A program made the position numbers and the translations under genes. A model generated the notes under the pieces. That model worked only from the letters and a program-made list of their open reading frames with translations. It did no database searches and had not been told where the DNA came from. DNA of 64,000 nt, from the NCBI RefSeq assembly GCF_021531495.1, contig NZ_JADYTY010000008.1, positions 1 to 64,000 on the forward strand, read 5' to 3'. Of the stretch, positions 63,233-64,000 are shown piece after piece. The number at the start of each line of letters is the position of its first letter. Position 1 is the first letter of the stretch. Source of the stretch: Anaerovibrio lipolyticus. Its GTDB lineage: Bacteria; Bacillota; Negativicutes; Selenomonadales; Selenomonadaceae.

Positions 63233-64000
63233 ATGAAGGATTATACCGACACCCCCATAGATAGAAGCTCAAACTTCCCAGACATTGATTATGAGGCTAT
63301 ATCCATAGCATATAATTTGGCAGTCGACCTGCCTCTTGATTCCCCTCTTACCCAGGAGCAGATTGCTTCTCTCCCCCTTACCGAGGAAGAAAAAGAACTG
63401 TGTAGCAATATACATTGGCGCAATCTGGCCAATCTGCTTCATATGGAAGAACGCTACCGCCATATATCTATCAGTATCATGCACAAGTCCCAGAAATACA
63501 GTGACGAAAAGGCCAAAGCCCATAAGGAAGAAATGGACTATGAGCTTCGGGGCGAAATCAGTCCTGCCAAGGCCGTAGAGCTTGCTAGGCAAAAGCATAC
63601 AAAACAGCTTTTTGAGGAACAGGAGAGTATTTCCAGAGAAAAAATCCGTCGACAGTACGAGAATAAAAATAATCTGACAGAAGCTGGTCTGCCCCCTATG
63701 TTCCATAACTGCACCATTGATTATATTAGTCAGCAGGGGATTCCTGAACAGTTGGAGTATGTGCATTATCGCGTGGCTTCCTTTATCAATAATCTGGATA
63801 GCTGTATAGCAAATGGCAATGGTCTTATTATTACCGGTCCCTGCGGCACTCTCAAAAGCTCCTATGGAGCAGCTATCCTCCTTGCCTGTTTCAAGGCTGG
63901 TATCAACGGTCGTATGGAGCTGGTAATGAGTCTGTTGGATGAGTTGTCCGTACTAGAGCGGGAAAACAAATCCGCCTATGCCCAGCGTATGCAGGTGCTC
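63233..64000 (+). CDS. DnaC/IstB-like ATPase, partial (runs off the window)
   Basis: 256 codons are present with no stop; the C-terminus lies beyond 64000. The ATG at 63233 has AGGAGG 7 bases upstream. The N-terminal 150 residues are charged and helical; the ATPase part begins with PPMFHNCTIDYI (a DnaC-like entry) and Walker A TGPCGTLKSSYG at 201-212, G-x-x-G-x-x-K-S. DnaC-like loaders and IstB helpers share this fold; the upstream small protein and lack of transposase fit a helicase loader of a phage or integrative element better. Confidence 0.75.
   Translation, partial: MKDYTDTPIDRSSNFPDIDYEAISIAYNLAVDLPLDSPLTQEQIASLPLTEEEKELCSNIHWRNLANLLHMEERYRHISISIMHKSQKYSDEKAKAHKEEMDYELRGEISPAKAVELARQKHTKQLFEEQESISREKIRRQYENKNNLTEAGLPPMFHNCTIDYISQQGIPEQLEYVHYRVASFINNLDSCIANGNGLIITGPCGTLKSSYGAAILLACFKAGINGRMELVMSLLDELSVLERENKSAYAQRMQVL

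Noticed and set aside
63269-63766. 165-codon open frame on the minus strand
   Set aside because: Shadow of the DnaC-like gene, which has a clear ribosome site, Walker A motif and an uninterrupted frame to the window end.
1-64000. CRISPR array
   Set aside because: No run of regularly spaced short identical repeats was seen; the only repeat (1-309) has two copies 236 bp apart.

Overview
The window is a 64 kb stretch of a low-to-moderate GC bacterial chromosome, most likely a Firmicute of the Negativicutes/Selenomonadales type. This is inferred from Firmicute gene orders (tilS-hpt-ftsH, S1 protein-divIC, birA-coaX-dusB), PyrR-type attenuation of a pyr operon, AddAB rather than RecBCD, many TTG/GTG starts with strong GGAGG ribosome sites, and a Gram-positive-type UgtP/MGDG glycosyltransferase. 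No 16S gene or other decisive marker is present, so the genus is not claimed. Almost every gene from 0.4 to 50 kb is on the minus strand.

Layout. 0-0.45 kb: an imperfect 73 bp direct repeat 236 bp apart. 0.45-2.6 kb: a GntP-type permease with its own promoter, and upstream of it a complete cobalamin riboswitch with its own promoter and a terminator but no obvious target gene. 2.6-19 kb: housekeeping genes: metal efflux, M18 aminopeptidase, dusB, coaX, birA, asparaginase, ftsH, hpt, tilS, S1-domain protein, divIC, a zinc-ribbon protein, a UgtP-like glycosyltransferase, an SDR oxidoreductase and an unusually short uvrC. 18.2-26.4 kb: pyrimidine operon pyrB-pyrC-carA-carB-pyrF-pyrE (no pyrK/pyrD) behind a consensus promoter, a PyrR-binding motif and an attenuator. 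26.5-27.7 kb: a small accessory spot with a DUF3791-DUF3990-DUF3791 cassette (a candidate ADP-ribosyltransferase toxin system) plus two broken relics (a RelB/DinJ-like antitoxin tail and a DNA-methyltransferase-like tail). 27.7-35 kb: GIY-YIG protein, cyclophilin, an ATP-grasp/esterase pair, dacA-type carboxypeptidase, adenine deaminase and two unknown proteins. 35.0-35.4 kb: a Cys-Gly-Asp tRNA cluster behind a perfect consensus promoter. 35.5-50 kb: ilvB (no ilvN), leuB, addA, addB, a catalytically degenerate PaaK-like protein, cheR, a radical SAM protein and pth. 50.2-51 kb: lgt, on the plus strand.

51-62.6 kb is an AT-rich defence island. In transcription order it holds a predicted restriction endonuclease with a B3-like C-terminal part, a C5-cytosine methyltransferase, a Vsr mismatch endonuclease, a MutL/MORC-type GHKL ATPase, a Z1-domain superfamily II ATPase, a DUF4420 PD-(D/E)XK protein, an AIPR protein and an HNH endonuclease. 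It looks like a cytosine-specific restriction-modification system joined to a MORC-Z1-nuclease-AIPR module. The sequence shows layered control: a perfect 11 bp inverted repeat ahead of the endonuclease gene, a separate strong promoter for the methylase, and rho-independent terminators after the methylase and after vsr. The left edge next to lgt carries an IS200/IS605-like structured relic without transposase. The right edge is followed by a divergent small winged-helix-like protein and a DnaC-like ATPase that runs off the window, suggesting a mobile or replication module.

Caveats: families were recognised by eye from motifs; no database search was possible. Residue positions are counted on the proposed starts.
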